From Amycolatopsis endophytica (GTDB lineage Bacteria; Actinomycetota; Actinomycetes; Mycobacteriales; Pseudonocardiaceae), in contig NZ_JACCFK010000002.1 of NCBI RefSeq assembly GCF_013410405.1, positions 806,001 through 870,000 on the forward strand: a stretch of DNA of 64,000 bases, written 5' to 3'. This document shows positions 50,043-58,790 of this stretch, piece after piece. The number at the start of each line of letters is the position of its first letter. Positions within the stretch are counted from its first letter, which is position 1. A model generated the notes under the pieces. It had not been told where the DNA came from and ran no database searches. It worked only from the letters and a program-made list of their open reading frames with translations. Both the position numbers and the translations under genes were made by a program.

Positions 50043-50807
50043 TCAGGCCTCCAGCCGTGCCAGGCGGTCGGCGACCTCGCGGGCGTCCGGGGAGACGGCG
50101 TGGTCGACGATCCGGCCGTCCCGCAGGAACACCACCGCGTCGGCGCTCGCGGCGGCGGCCGGGTCGTGGGTGACCATCACGATGCTCTGACCGGCGGCGA
50201 CCAGATCGCGCAGCAGGCCGAGGACCGTGCGGGCGGCGCCGGAGTCGAGCGCGCCGGTGGGCTCGTCGGCGAAGAGCACGCGCGGCCGGGTGACCATGGC
50301 GCGGGCGATCGCGACGCGCTGCTGCTGGCCGCCGGACAGCTCCCGCGGGCGGTGCTTGCGGCGGTCGTCCAGTCCCACGGCCGTGAGCACGGCCCGGACG
50401 TCCTTCGTGGACACCCGGCGGCCCGCGAGCCGCAGCGGCAGAGCGACGTTCTGCTCCGCCGTGAGCGAGCCGATGAGGTTGAAGCTCTGGAAGACGAATC
50501 CGATGTCGCTGCGGCGCAGCGCGGTCAGCTCACCGTCCCCGGCGGAGGTGATGTCCGCGCCGCCGAGCAGGACCTGCCCGGCGGTGACCCGTTCCAGACC
50601 GGCGGCGCAGTGCAGCAGCGTCGACTTGCCGGAGCCGGACGGCCCCATGACGGCGGTCCAGGAGCCGGTGGGGAAGGCGACGCTGACGCCGTCCAGCGCG
50701 CGGACGCTGTGCTGGCCCGTCGCGTAGGTCCGGGTGACGCCGCGCAACTCGACGGCGGGCTGGTGGCCCGTCGACATGGTGCGGGCCGTTGGCAGGGACG
50801 TTGTCAT
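50043..50807 (-). CDS. ABC transporter ATP-binding protein, LolD/MacB type
   Basis: 254 aa. Walker A GPSGSGKST, FVFQSFNLI, signature LSGGQQQRV, Walker B VLFADEPTGALDS and switch VTHDP. Pairs with the FtsX-like permease, whose start lies 1 bp after this stop. ATG at 50807 is chosen with a weak GAGG site; an ATG at 50777 has no ribosome site. Such pairs are often controlled by two-component systems, but none is adjacent here. Confidence 0.92.
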   Translation of the reverse strand: MTTSLPTARTMSTGHQPAVELRGVTRTYATGQHSVRALDGVSVAFPTGSWTAVMGPSGSGKSTLLHCAAGLERVTAGQVLLGGADITSAGDGELTALRRSDIGFVFQSFNLIGSLTAEQNVALPLRLAGRRVSTKDVRAVLTAVGLDDRRKHRPRELSGGQQQRVAIARAMVTRPRVLFADEPTGALDSGAARTVLGLLRDLVAAGQSIVMVTHDPAAAASADAVVFLRDGRIVDHAVSPDAREVADRLARLEA

Positions 50808-50878
50808 GCCTCGAATCCCACCGCGGATCGTCTGCCGGGTCATCGGTGCCGGCCACCGGATCCGTGGTGGGGCTGGCC

Positions 50879-51733
50879 CTACCCCTGTTCCGGGCGCACG
50901 ACCAGCACCGGGCATTCGGCGTGGTGGATCAGTGCCTGGCTCGTCGACCCCAGCACCAGCCCCCGGAACCCGCCCCGGCCCCGGCTGCCCACCACCACCA
51001 GCTGCGCCCGCGCGCTGCGGGCCAGCAGCTCGTCCCGGGGCCGGTCGCGCACCACCACGCGCTCCACGCGCACGTCCGGGTAGCGCTCCCGCCATCCGGC
51101 GAGTCGTTCGGACAGCAGCCGTTGCTGTTCGCGCTCGATCGTGGACCAGTCGAGGTCCGGGACCGGCAGCGGGACACCGTAGTCGGCGTCGCTCCAGGCG
51201 TGGACCGCCACCAGCGGCACCTCGCGCCACGCGGCCTCGTCGAAGGCCACCGCCAGTGCCTGCTCGCTGGTCGGGCTGCCGTCGATCCCGGCCACCACCG
51301 GACCGGTCGCGCCGGGCCGTCCGCGCACCACCGCGACCGGGCAGTGCGCGTGCGCGCTCACCGACACCGCGGTCGATCCGGCGAGCATGCCGGTGAACCC
51401 GCCCCGCCCGGACGAGCCCAGCACGATCATCCGCGCCGTGCGGGACTGGTCGAGCAACAGCGAGACCGCCGGTTCGAGCGGCATCTCGGTGGTCACCGTC
51501 GCCTCACCCGCCGCGCGGGCCGCCTCGGCCAGCAGCTGCTGCCCCGCGCGCTCCAGTTCGTCGAAGAAGGTCTGCGGCACCGGCAGCCCGCCGTCGAAGC
51601 GGCCCCCGGTGACGTCGGCCGCGTACACCAGCCGCAACGGCAGCTTCCGCAGCGCCGCCTCGCCCGCCGCCCACCGGACGGCGTCCAAGGCCGCCGCCGA
51701 TCCGTCCACCCCGACCACGATCTCGTCCGCCAT
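50879..51733 (-). CDS. Tandem-domain universal stress protein
   Basis: 284 aa with two Usp domains. Each keeps the ATP-binding pattern: GSSGRGGFTGMLAGST and GSRGRGGFRGLVLGSTS, followed by CPVAVV and CPVLVV. The start MADEIVVGVDGS is typical; the frame above it is not. Two-domain Usp proteins are common in actinobacteria under hypoxia or stationary-phase control. Divergent from the reductase gene at 51791 (57 bp). Confidence 0.92.
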   Translation of the reverse strand: MADEIVVGVDGSAAALDAVRWAAGEAALRKLPLRLVYAADVTGGRFDGGLPVPQTFFDELERAGQQLLAEAARAAGEATVTTEMPLEPAVSLLLDQSRTARMIVLGSSGRGGFTGMLAGSTAVSVSAHAHCPVAVVRGRPGATGPVVAGIDGSPTSEQALAVAFDEAAWREVPLVAVHAWSDADYGVPLPVPDLDWSTIEREQQRLLSERLAGWRERYPDVRVERVVVRDRPRDELLARSARAQLVVVGSRGRGGFRGLVLGSTSQALIHHAECPVLVVRPEQG

Positions 51734-51790
51734 GTCTCCCACGCTACTCACGCTTGACCTCCAGCGCGGTGGAGGTTGCAGCCTGGGTCC

Positions 51791-52732
51791 ATGCGAGTGA
51801 TCGTGGCGGAACGGTTCGGTGGCCCCGAGGTGCTGCGGGTGAAGCGGGTGCCCGACGCGCATCCCGGGCCGGGGCAGGTCGTGGTCGAGGTGAAGGTCGC
51901 GGGGGTGCTGTCGCTCGACGCGGCGATCCGGCGCGGCGAGGCGGGCGAGCGGTTCCCGGTGTCACCGCCGTACGTGCCGGGGGCCGGGGCGGCCGGGCAG
52001 GTCACCGAGATCGGCGACGGCGTGGACGGGTCGTGGTGCGGCGAGTGGGTGCTGGCCGACGTCGACGGCGGCGGCTACGCCGAACAGGTGCTCGCGACGC
52101 CGGACCAGCTGATCCGCGTTCCCCCCGGGGTGGGGCTGCGCGAGGCGATGGCGCTGCTGCACGACGGCGGCACGGCGCTGGCGGTGTTCGAGCGCGTGGC
52201 GGTCACGCGCGGCGACCGGGTGCTGGTCCAGCCCGCGGGGGGTGGGCTGGGCAGCCTCTTGGTGCAGCTGGCGCACGCGGCGGGCGCGCGGGTGACCGGC
52301 GCGGCGCGCGGTGCGGAGAAGCTGGAGACGGTACGCGGCCTGGGCGCGGACGCGGTGGTGGACTACAGCGAGCCCGGCTGGGCGGACCGGGTGGGGCCGG
52401 TGGACGTGGCGTTCGACGGCGTCGGCGGCACCCTCGGCCGCGAGGCGGCCCGGCTGGTGGTCCCGGGCGGCCGGTACTCGAACTACGGCTGGGCCGGTGG
52501 CGCGCCGGTCCCGCCCGAGGAAGTGAATCCGGAGGTGACCGCCTACGGGATGGAGCAGCTGTCCGAGTACGCCCCGGGCCGTCGCGACCGGGCCCGGCGC
52601 ATGCTCGACCTCGCCGCGCGGGGTGCGGTGCACACGGTGATCGGACAGACCTTCCCGCTGGCCCGCGCCGCGGAAGCCCACCGCGCGCTGGAAGCCCGCA
52701 CCGCCACGGGAAAGACCCTGCTGGTGATCTGA
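51791..52732 (+). CDS. MDR-family quinone oxidoreductase-like protein
   Basis: 313 aa. GroES-like N-terminus (MRVIVAERFGGPEVL) and Rossmann domain with the variant AGGGLGSLLVQLAHA. The catalytic zinc ligands of alcohol dehydrogenases are absent, which places it with NADPH:quinone oxidoreductases and related enoyl reductases. Substrate unknown. No strong ribosome site is seen before ATG 51791. Confidence 0.88.
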   Translation: MRVIVAERFGGPEVLRVKRVPDAHPGPGQVVVEVKVAGVLSLDAAIRRGEAGERFPVSPPYVPGAGAAGQVTEIGDGVDGSWCGEWVLADVDGGGYAEQVLATPDQLIRVPPGVGLREAMALLHDGGTALAVFERVAVTRGDRVLVQPAGGGLGSLLVQLAHAAGARVTGAARGAEKLETVRGLGADAVVDYSEPGWADRVGPVDVAFDGVGGTLGREAARLVVPGGRYSNYGWAGGAPVPPEEVNPEVTAYGMEQLSEYAPGRRDRARRMLDLAARGAVHTVIGQTFPLARAAEAHRALEARTATGKTLLVI

Positions 52733-52784
52733 CCGGCGCTCGCCCTGGCCTAAGGTCACGGGGTGACGTCCAACGGGCACGCGC

Positions 52785-53277
52785 GTGGCTAGGGCCGGCG
52801 GTCTCGGAGAGGTGTACCGGCGTTTCGCCGAGGCGAGCGGGACCTCGCCGCTGTACGAGCGCGTCGCCGCCGCGGTGAGCGAATCCGCCGGGGCGTTGCG
52901 GGCGCTCCAGGCGCTGCCCGCGCGCAAGCGGAAATCCCACGACGGTCCTCGCCTCGCTGCACGACCTCGCCCTCGCCCGGCTCCCCGTGGACGCCCTGCC
53001 AGTGGTCACCACGACCTGGGCCCTGTCCCGGATCACGCACGAGAACCGCCTGCGCTTCCTGCGCCTCCTCGACGAAGCCGCGACCGGCCGGGCGGTGGCG
53101 TGGGTGTCCGCGGAGGGCGTCGGCGTGGCGCCGGCGATCCCGACGATGGGCGATCGCCGCGCGTCCGGGCACAGCATCCTCGGCGTCGCGGTGTTCGAGC
53201 ACGCGGAAACCCGCACCTGGGCGCTCGGCCGCTGCTGGTCGAAGGGCCGCCTCCTGTCCTGGCCGTCGGACGCCTAG
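52785..53277 (+). pseudogene. DUF2332 gene broken by an internal deletion and frameshift
   Basis: The first 50 codons from GTG 52785 read like the start of DUF2332 proteins (LGEVYRRFAEASGTSPLYERVA, ALQALPARKRK). At about 52930 the reading frame is lost. The family's C-terminal part continues in another frame (from about 52939): LPVVTTTWALSRITHEN, FLRLLDEAATGRAVAWVSAEGVG and ARCHPHG-like GRCWSKGRLLSWP, to the TAG at 53275. About 190 residues expected between the halves are missing. The remaining frame would run antisense through the polymerase gene and is not a real extension. Confidence 0.75.
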
Positions 53278-54308
53278 TCCGCGCGCTCGAACTCCGCCCG
53301 CACCCCCAGCAACCGCACCGGGCGGGTCCATTCGAAACGGTCCAAAAGCGACTGTGCGGCCCCGTCGATGTCCGCACGCTCACTCGTCGGGGCGGCAAGT
53401 GTCAGGCTCCGGGTGTAGGTGAGGAACGGCTTGAACCGCACCTTGACGCCGATCCGCACCGCGGGACGGCCCTCGGCGAGGACGTCGTCGGCGACGCGGG
53501 CCGCCAGCACCGACACCTGCTCGCCGATCTCGGCGCGGTCGGTCAGGTCGGTCTGGAACGTCGTCTCCCTGCTCCTCGACCGCGCGACATACGGCGTCGC
53601 CGTCACTTCGGTGTCGCCCGCGCCCTGGGCGAGCAGCCGGTACCACGGGCCCATCGTCGGCCCGAACCGCCGCGCCAGCTCGTCCGGATCGGCCAGGCCG
53701 AGTTCGCGGACGGTGGTGAGCCCGGCGGCCGCCAGTTTCTTCGCGGTCTTGCGGCCGATCCCCCACAACGCGTCCGTGGGCCGCTCCGCCATCACCTCGA
53801 CCCAGTTGGCCCGCGTCAGCCGGTAGACGCCGGCGGGTTTGGCGAAGCCGGTGGCGATCTTGGCCCGCACCTTGTTGTCGCCGATCCCGACCGAGCACGA
53901 CATGCCGGTGTCCGCGCCCACGCGGCGCTGGATGTCCGCCGCCAGTGCCTCCGGGTCACCAGCGCGGGCGCCGAGGAACGCCTCGTCCCACCCGAGCACC
54001 TCGACGACCACCGGGAAGCTCCGCAGCGTCGCCATCACCCGTTCGGACACCTCCTCGTAGGCATCCTTGTCGACCGGCAGGAACACCGCGTCCGGGCACC
54101 GCTTGGCCGCCAGCCGCAGCGGCGTCCCCGACTGGATCCCGAACTCCCGCGCCTCGTACGACGCCGTGGCCACCACCGCGCGCTCGGCGGGGTCCCCGGA
54201 CCCGCCGACGACCACCGGTTTCCCGCGCAGCTCCGGATGACGGGCGACCTCGACCGCCGCGATGAACTGGTCCAGGTCGACGTGCAGGACCCAGTTGCCC
54301 TCCGACAC
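53274..54308 (-). CDS. dinB2: Y-family DNA polymerase, DinB2 type
   Basis: 344 aa. Error-prone lesion-bypass polymerase. The first catalytic motif HVDLDQFIAAVE has Asp11 and Asp13; the second is GWDEAFLG. The steric-gate position, normally Phe or Tyr (DxDxFF), is Ile16. Mycobacterial DinB2 has Leu at this place and takes up ribonucleotides readily; the flanking sequence VLHVDLDQF and ELRGKPVVVGGSGDP also match DinB2. Thumb and little-finger domains are complete. GTG at 54308 is chosen from the family N-terminus. The stop overlaps the DUF2332 remnant by 4 bp. Confidence 0.88.
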   Translation of the reverse strand: MSEGNWVLHVDLDQFIAAVEVARHPELRGKPVVVGGSGDPAERAVVATASYEAREFGIQSGTPLRLAAKRCPDAVFLPVDKDAYEEVSERVMATLRSFPVVVEVLGWDEAFLGARAGDPEALAADIQRRVGADTGMSCSVGIGDNKVRAKIATGFAKPAGVYRLTRANWVEVMAERPTDALWGIGRKTAKKLAAAGLTTVRELGLADPDELARRFGPTMGPWYRLLAQGAGDTEVTATPYVARSRSRETTFQTDLTDRAEIGEQVSVLAARVADDVLAEGRPAVRIGVKVRFKPFLTYTRSLTLAAPTSERADIDGAAQSLLDRFEWTRPVRLLGVRAEFERAD

Positions 54309-54480
54309 GCGCTCCAATCTAGCCGTGGCCGCACCGCTCCGCTGGTGTGCGAACGGGTGGCGGTGGCGCTGCTCGTCCCGGTGGCACCGATGGCGAAGAC
54401 CGCCCATTCCCCCGCGGGCTACCTCCGCCGCGTCACACGGGAACGAGATCGCAGGTCGTGCACCCGTTCAGCCGGACGCC

Positions 54481-54494
54481 TACCCTCGGGACCG
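54481..54494 (+). promoter_or_regulatory. Candidate leaderless promoter of the BtuF-like gene
   Basis: TACCCT (54481-54486) ends 7 nt before the GTG at 54494, which would make the start codon the first transcribed bases. The -35 is poor. The rest of the 54309-54493 gap shows no gene. Confidence 0.4.
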
Positions 54495-55423
54495 TGCGGA
54501 TCGTGTCGCTGCTGCCCGCCGCCACGGACATCGTGGCGGAGCTGGGCCTTGCCGGGCATCTGGTCGGGCGAACGCACGAGTGCGACTGGCCGCCAGGGAT
54601 CGAATCGGTGCCGGTCGTGACCGCGAGCGAGATCACCACCGGAATGAGCAGCCGCGAGATCTCCACGGCCGTCGGCGGGGCGCACGAAGGCTCCGCGCTG
54701 TACGCCCTCGACGCGGAGAGGCTCGCCGCCCTGGAACCGGACATCGTTCTCACCCAGGACCTGTGCGACGTCTGCGCGGTGTCCTACCACCGCGTCTCCG
54801 AGGCCGTCCGGCTGATAAACACCGGCCCGCGCGTGCTCAGCCTCGAACCACGCACCCTGGCCGGCATCCTCGACTGCCTTCGCCGCGTCGGCGACCTCCT
54901 CGGCGTACCCGGCGTCGCCGCCGAGCGCGTCGCCGCGATCCAAGCGCGGTGGACCGCCCTCGAACAGCGGACCCGCGACGAGGCACGGCCACGCGCCGCC
55001 GCGATCGAGTGGCTCGATCCGGTCTGGCCCGCCGGGCACTGGGTGCCCGAACAGATCACCGCGGCCGGCGGGATGCCACTGCTCGCGGAACCGGGCGAGC
55101 ACACCACGGCGGTCGAGTGGTCCCGGGTCGTCGAAGCGCGGCCGGACGTTCTGCTCCTGCTCCCCTGCGGCCTGCCGCCCGACCGGACCGAAGCCGAACT
55201 CGACGTGCTGACCGCACGCGCCGGCTGGACGGACCTGCCCGCCGTGCGCGACGGGCAGGTCTGGATCCTCGACGGCCCGGCCCACTTCAACCGGCCGGGC
55301 CCGCGCGTCGTGCGCGGCGCCGAGGTCCTCGCCCACGTCCTGCACGGCATCGGCGACGTCGAGCCCGGCGAAGCCCGTCAGGCGAGCCGCACCTCGATCT
55401 CCGGCGGCGTCCGCAGGGTCTGA
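54494..55423 (+). CDS. Cytosolic BtuF-like (cobalamin-binding-type) protein
   Basis: 309 aa. Periplasmic-binding-protein-2 fold: VRIVSLLPAATDIVAELGL, THECDWP, LTQDLCDVCAVSY, EWLDPVWPAGHWVPEQITAAGG. These segments define the BtuF-like group often named cobalamin-binding protein. No signal peptide or lipobox, as is common for the actinobacterial members, and no transporter genes nearby, so a transport role is doubtful. GTG 54494 is the family start. The last 46 bp overlap the convergent OsmC gene. Confidence 0.85.
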   Translation: MRIVSLLPAATDIVAELGLAGHLVGRTHECDWPPGIESVPVVTASEITTGMSSREISTAVGGAHEGSALYALDAERLAALEPDIVLTQDLCDVCAVSYHRVSEAVRLINTGPRVLSLEPRTLAGILDCLRRVGDLLGVPGVAAERVAAIQARWTALEQRTRDEARPRAAAIEWLDPVWPAGHWVPEQITAAGGMPLLAEPGEHTTAVEWSRVVEARPDVLLLLPCGLPPDRTEAELDVLTARAGWTDLPAVRDGQVWILDGPAHFNRPGPRVVRGAEVLAHVLHGIGDVEPGEARQASRTSISGGVRRV

Positions 55424-55881
55424 TACACCACGCAGTACCGCTCGGTCAGTTTGCGCAGCGTCGCGAGCTGCTCTTCGGAGGCGTCGGTGTCCAGGTCGAA
55501 CGACAGCCGGATCGAGGCGAACCCGACCGGCGCCGACTTGTCGACGCCGAGCGTGCCGCGGAAGTCCAGGTCACCCTCGGCCCGCACGGTCCCGCCGCGG
55601 ATCTCCAAGCCCAGCGACGTGGCGACCGCCCGCAGCGTGACCCCGGAACACGCCACCAGCGCCTCCAGCAGCATGTCCCCGGAACAGGCGAGGCTGCCGT
55701 CGCCGCCGGTCGCCGGGTGCAGGCCGGCCTCGACCATCGCCCGCCCGGTCTCCACCTTGCACGAGATACCCAGGCCGTCGAGTTCCGCGTTGGCGTGCAA
55801 CGTGATCAGCGCGTCCTCCGGGGAGTCGCGGTAACGCTCCTTGAGCGGGCCCTGCAGTTCCTTCAGTTCGGTCGCGTCCAT
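55378..55881 (-). CDS. OsmC-family protein
   Basis: 167 aa. Small dimeric thiol peroxidase-like fold; family members reduce organic hydroperoxides. Cysteines at GSLACSGDMLLEALVACSGVTLR include the conserved pair. ATG at 55881 is 6 nt from TACACT on the same strand, so the transcript is probably leaderless; a 6-6-6 dyad (GCGTGA/TCACGC, 55899-55916) lies over the promoter. Shares its last 46 bp with the convergent BtuF-like gene. Confidence 0.88.
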   Translation of the reverse strand: MDATELKELQGPLKERYRDSPEDALITLHANAELDGLGISCKVETGRAMVEAGLHPATGGDGSLACSGDMLLEALVACSGVTLRAVATSLGLEIRGGTVRAEGDLDFRGTLGVDKSAPVGFASIRLSFDLDTDASEEQLATLRKLTERYCVVYQTLRTPPEIEVRLA

Positions 55882-55887
55882 GCCGAC

Positions 55888-55916
55888 AGTGTATGGCCGC
55901 GTGAAGGGGCTCACGC
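55888..55916 (-). promoter_or_regulatory. Leaderless promoter and dyad upstream of the OsmC gene
   Basis: Minus strand TACACT (55893-55888) then 6 nt and ATG. GCGTGA (55899-55904) and TCACGC (55911-55916) form a perfect spaced dyad in the -35/spacer region, a plausible repressor site. Confidence 0.45.
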
Positions 55917-56038
55917 CGGCGTCAACGCGGGGTCAAGACTGCCGCGGCACGCGTCACCAGCGCGTCAGCGAGCCACCCGCGCACCGCCGCGCGGACCTTT
56001 CCTCGGTGCGGAGAGATCACCACCGAAGGAGGAGGACC

Positions 56039-57358
56039 ATGACACTCGCCGAGGTGCTGCCCAGCGTCGGGCTCGCGGGAGAACCACCGCTGGACCCCGG
56101 ACTCTGGCCGGTCACCACCCGCATCGCCGACGGGGGCGATCTGACCTGCGGCGGTGTGAGCCTGGTCCGGCTCGCCGCGCGGTTCGGCACCCCGGTGCAG
56201 GTGTTCGACGAGGCCGAGATCCGCCGCCGCGCCGCGCTGCTGCGCACGGCGTTCCCGGACGCCGAGATCGCCTTCGCCACCAAGGCGCTGCCCGTGCGCG
56301 GGATCCTCCGGCGACTGGACGGGTTCAGCGCCGACGTCTGCTCCGCCGGGGAGATCGCCCTCGCCCGCTCGGCGGGAGTGCCGGGCGAGCGGATCCTGGT
56401 GCACGGCAACGTCAAGACGCCGGAAGACCTCAAGGCCGCGTTCGCCGCGCACGCGGGCCGGATCGTGGCCGATTCGGCCGACGAGATCGACCAGCTCGCC
56501 GCGCTGGCACCGGCCGGGCAACGGGTCCTCGTCCGCGTCACGCCGGGCGTCGACGCGCACACCCACCACGCGCTCGCGACCGCGGTCGAGGGCCAGAAGT
56601 TCGGGCTCTCCCTCGCCTCCGGCGCGGCGCTCGACGCGGTCGGCCACCTGCTTGCCCAGCCCGGCCTGCGTGCCGCCGGGCTGCACTGCCATCTCGGCTC
56701 GCAGGTGCGCGGCACGAGTGCCTACGAGGAGGCCGCGCGCCGCATGGTGGGCCTGCTCGCCCAGGTCCGCGATCGGCACGGCGTCACGCTGGACCAGCTC
56801 GACCTCGGCGGCGGGTTCACCGTCCCCTACCGGCCCGGTGAGGGCGCCTTCGACCTGACCGGCGCCGCCCGCCGCGTCCTCGGCACGCTGCGGCGGGAGT
56901 GCGACCGGCACCGGCTACCGGTCCCGCGCCTGGTGCTCGAACCGGGGCGCTGGCTGGTCGCGACGGCCGGGATCACGCTGTACCGGGTCGCCGCCGTCAA
57001 GGGCGGTTTCGTCGCCGTCGACGGCGGCATGAGCGACAATCCGCGCCCGGCGCTGTACGGCGCGCGCTACACCGCCCGCCTCGTCGGACGGCACACCAAG
57101 GCACCGCGGCGGCCGGTGACGATCGCGGGACGGCATTGCGAGGCGGGCGATCTGCTGGCCGAGGACGTCCCGCTGCCCGCCGACGTGCGGGCCGGTGACC
57201 TGCTCGCCGTCCCGGTCAGCGGGGCCTACCACCACGCACTGGCGTCGAACTACAACCTCGTCGGCCGCCCGCCCCTGATCGCGGTCGCCGACGGCGCGGC
57301 GCGCGTGCTGGTGCGCCGCGAGACGGAAGAGGACCTGCTGCGCCGCGACCTGGGATAG
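56039..57358 (+). CDS. lysA: Diaminopimelate decarboxylase-like fold-type III PLP enzyme
   Basis: 439 aa. Catalyses (or resembles the catalyst of) the last step of lysine synthesis. PLP Lys82 in FATKAL, HCHLGSQ, LDLGGGF, the phosphate-binding EPGRWLV and the C-terminal CEAGDLL ... SGAYHHALASNYN are all in place. It stands alone, not in the usual thrA/hom-thrB setting, so it may be a second copy or act on a related amino acid. ATG at 56039 follows AGGAGGA. Upstream is a 157-bp divergent gap with the OsmC gene. Confidence 0.85.
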   Translation: MTLAEVLPSVGLAGEPPLDPGLWPVTTRIADGGDLTCGGVSLVRLAARFGTPVQVFDEAEIRRRAALLRTAFPDAEIAFATKALPVRGILRRLDGFSADVCSAGEIALARSAGVPGERILVHGNVKTPEDLKAAFAAHAGRIVADSADEIDQLAALAPAGQRVLVRVTPGVDAHTHHALATAVEGQKFGLSLASGAALDAVGHLLAQPGLRAAGLHCHLGSQVRGTSAYEEAARRMVGLLAQVRDRHGVTLDQLDLGGGFTVPYRPGEGAFDLTGAARRVLGTLRRECDRHRLPVPRLVLEPGRWLVATAGITLYRVAAVKGGFVAVDGGMSDNPRPALYGARYTARLVGRHTKAPRRPVTIAGRHCEAGDLLAEDVPLPADVRAGDLLAVPVSGAYHHALASNYNLVGRPPLIAVADGAARVLVRRETEEDLLRRDLG

Positions 57359-57456
57359 GAGTGGGTCTGGCCCCACCCCGCCGTGGGTCCGGACCGGTAC
57401 TCCGCCGTCCCCGTGGTGCCTAGCGTCGAGGACGCAGGATTCCACAAGGGACGGAG

Positions 57457-57825
57457 ATGAACATGGACAAGTTCGGCACGGTCAGGAAATCGCTCGCGGT
57501 CTACGGCGCGTTCGGGGTCGCGGTGCTCGTCGTGGTCGTCGCGCTCGCGGTGGCGGGACAGGAGGTGAGCGGGTTCATGTGGGGCCGGGCGTGCGGGATG
57601 GTCGCCAGCGCCGCGGTGACCTGGTGGCTGGCGGGCCTCGCCGGGCGGGGCTCGCGATCCGCGCTCGTGCGGGTGCGCATCATCTCGGTCGTGGTGCCGG
57701 TCGCGATCGTCGTCATCGACGGCATCCCGGGCGCCCTGCCGCTGTGGTTCGCCGCGGCGCAGATCGCCGGCGCGCTGGCCCTGGTGCCGGCCGCGGTGAT
57801 GGTCAACCGGCCCGTGTCACGCTGA
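57457..57825 (+). CDS. Small four-helix membrane protein of unknown function
   Basis: 122 aa with four hydrophobic segments (about 15-35, 41-60, 72-90 and 96-115) and short charged ends. No family recognised. ATG at 57457 follows AAGGGACGGAG; an in-frame ATG six bases later is equally possible. TAGCGT at 57421-57426 is a possible -10. The stop overlaps the convergent lysR gene by 9 bp. Confidence 0.7.
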   Translation: MNMDKFGTVRKSLAVYGAFGVAVLVVVVALAVAGQEVSGFMWGRACGMVASAAVTWWLAGLAGRGSRSALVRVRIISVVVPVAIVVIDGIPGALPLWFAAAQIAGALALVPAAVMVNRPVSR

Positions 57826-58704
57826 GTCGCGCGCGGCGAGCGTCGTGTCGATGAACGCCCGCGTCGCCGCCGTGACCGGGCCCTGCCGGTGCACCAGCCA
57901 CTGCGGCAGCCGCTCGGCCGGGTCGAACCGGTAGACGTCCGCGCCCGCCCGCCGGGCCAGGTCCGACCAGCCGTCGGGCATCAGTCCGGCCCCGATGCCC
58001 CGGAGCACCATCGGCAGCACCACGCTCCGGTCGCCGACCTCGGCCGCGATCGTCATCTCCCCGACGGTCGCGGCCAGCCGATCGAACAGCGCCCGCACCG
58101 CCGTCGCCGGCTTGGTGACCACGAACCGCATACCGCGCAGGAACTCCGGGGCGACCACGTCGCCGCGCACGTCCAGCGTGCCGGGGGAGGCGACCAGCAG
58201 GAACTCCTCGTCCCGCAGGTGGTGCGTCACCAGGCCCCGCCCGGACGGGCGCTCCGCGCTGCCGCACACCCCGACCTCGCACCGGCCCTGCAGCACCATC
58301 GCGACCACCTCGATCGCGGACAGCGCGGACGACGTGCTGACCGTGACGCCCGGATGCCGCCGCGCCAGCTCGGCGACGATGCTGGTGACCGGCTCCAGCC
58401 CGGACGACGAGGTCGCGGCCACGTCCACCCGCCCGGCCGCGCCGTCACCGATCGCGCCCGCCGCGGCCCGGAGCGCGTCGAGGTCACGCAGCACCAGGCG
58501 TGCCCGGTCGGCCAGCGCCTCCCCCGCCGTGCTGAGCACGGCATTCCGCCCGACCCGGTGGAACAGCGTGACCCCCAGCTCGTGTTCCAGCTTGCCGATC
58601 GCGCGGGACAGCGACGGCTGCGCGACGTGCAGCGCCCTGGCTGCCGAGGTGAAGCCGCCCTGTTCGACGATCGCGACGAAATACTCCAGCTGGCGGCGTT
58701 CCAT
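57817..58704 (-). CDS. LysR-family transcriptional regulator
   Basis: 295 aa. N-terminal helix-turn-helix (MERRQLEYFVAIVEQGGFTSAARALHVAQPSLSRAI) described here by residues 1-36: recognition helix at AQPSLSRAI. The effector domain is a periplasmic-binding-type fold. ATG at 58704 is chosen rather than 58719, because GGGAG lies 4 nt upstream, the family starts there, and the earlier codon lies within the regulator's own likely binding site (58718-58732). Divergent from the gamma-glutamyltransferase-family gene, its probable target. Confidence 0.9.
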   Translation of the reverse strand: MERRQLEYFVAIVEQGGFTSAARALHVAQPSLSRAIGKLEHELGVTLFHRVGRNAVLSTAGEALADRARLVLRDLDALRAAAGAIGDGAAGRVDVAATSSSGLEPVTSIVAELARRHPGVTVSTSSALSAIEVVAMVLQGRCEVGVCGSAERPSGRGLVTHHLRDEEFLLVASPGTLDVRGDVVAPEFLRGMRFVVTKPATAVRALFDRLAATVGEMTIAAEVGDRSVVLPMVLRGIGAGLMPDGWSDLARRAGADVYRFDPAERLPQWLVHRQGPVTAATRAFIDTTLAARDSA

Positions 58705-58717
58705 CGCGCTCCCATCC

Positions 58718-58732
58718 ATAGCGAACGGCTAT
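58718..58732. promoter_or_regulatory. LysR-type binding site (T-N11-A)
   Basis: ATAGC-GAACG-GCTAT is a perfect 5-5-5 dyad with T-N11-A geometry, 13 bp before the lysR start and about 60 bp before the divergent gene. Confidence 0.6.
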
Positions 58733-58790
58733 CCGAATGGTGTCACACATGTCTTGGACGTCACCCGGTCGGAGGGTGTCTACTCGACCC

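Noticed and set aside
52785..54620. A 611-codon plus-strand frame starting with the DUF2332 N-terminus
   Set aside because: After codon 50 it is antisense to the DinB2 gene and unlike any family; the DUF2332 C-terminus is in another frame.
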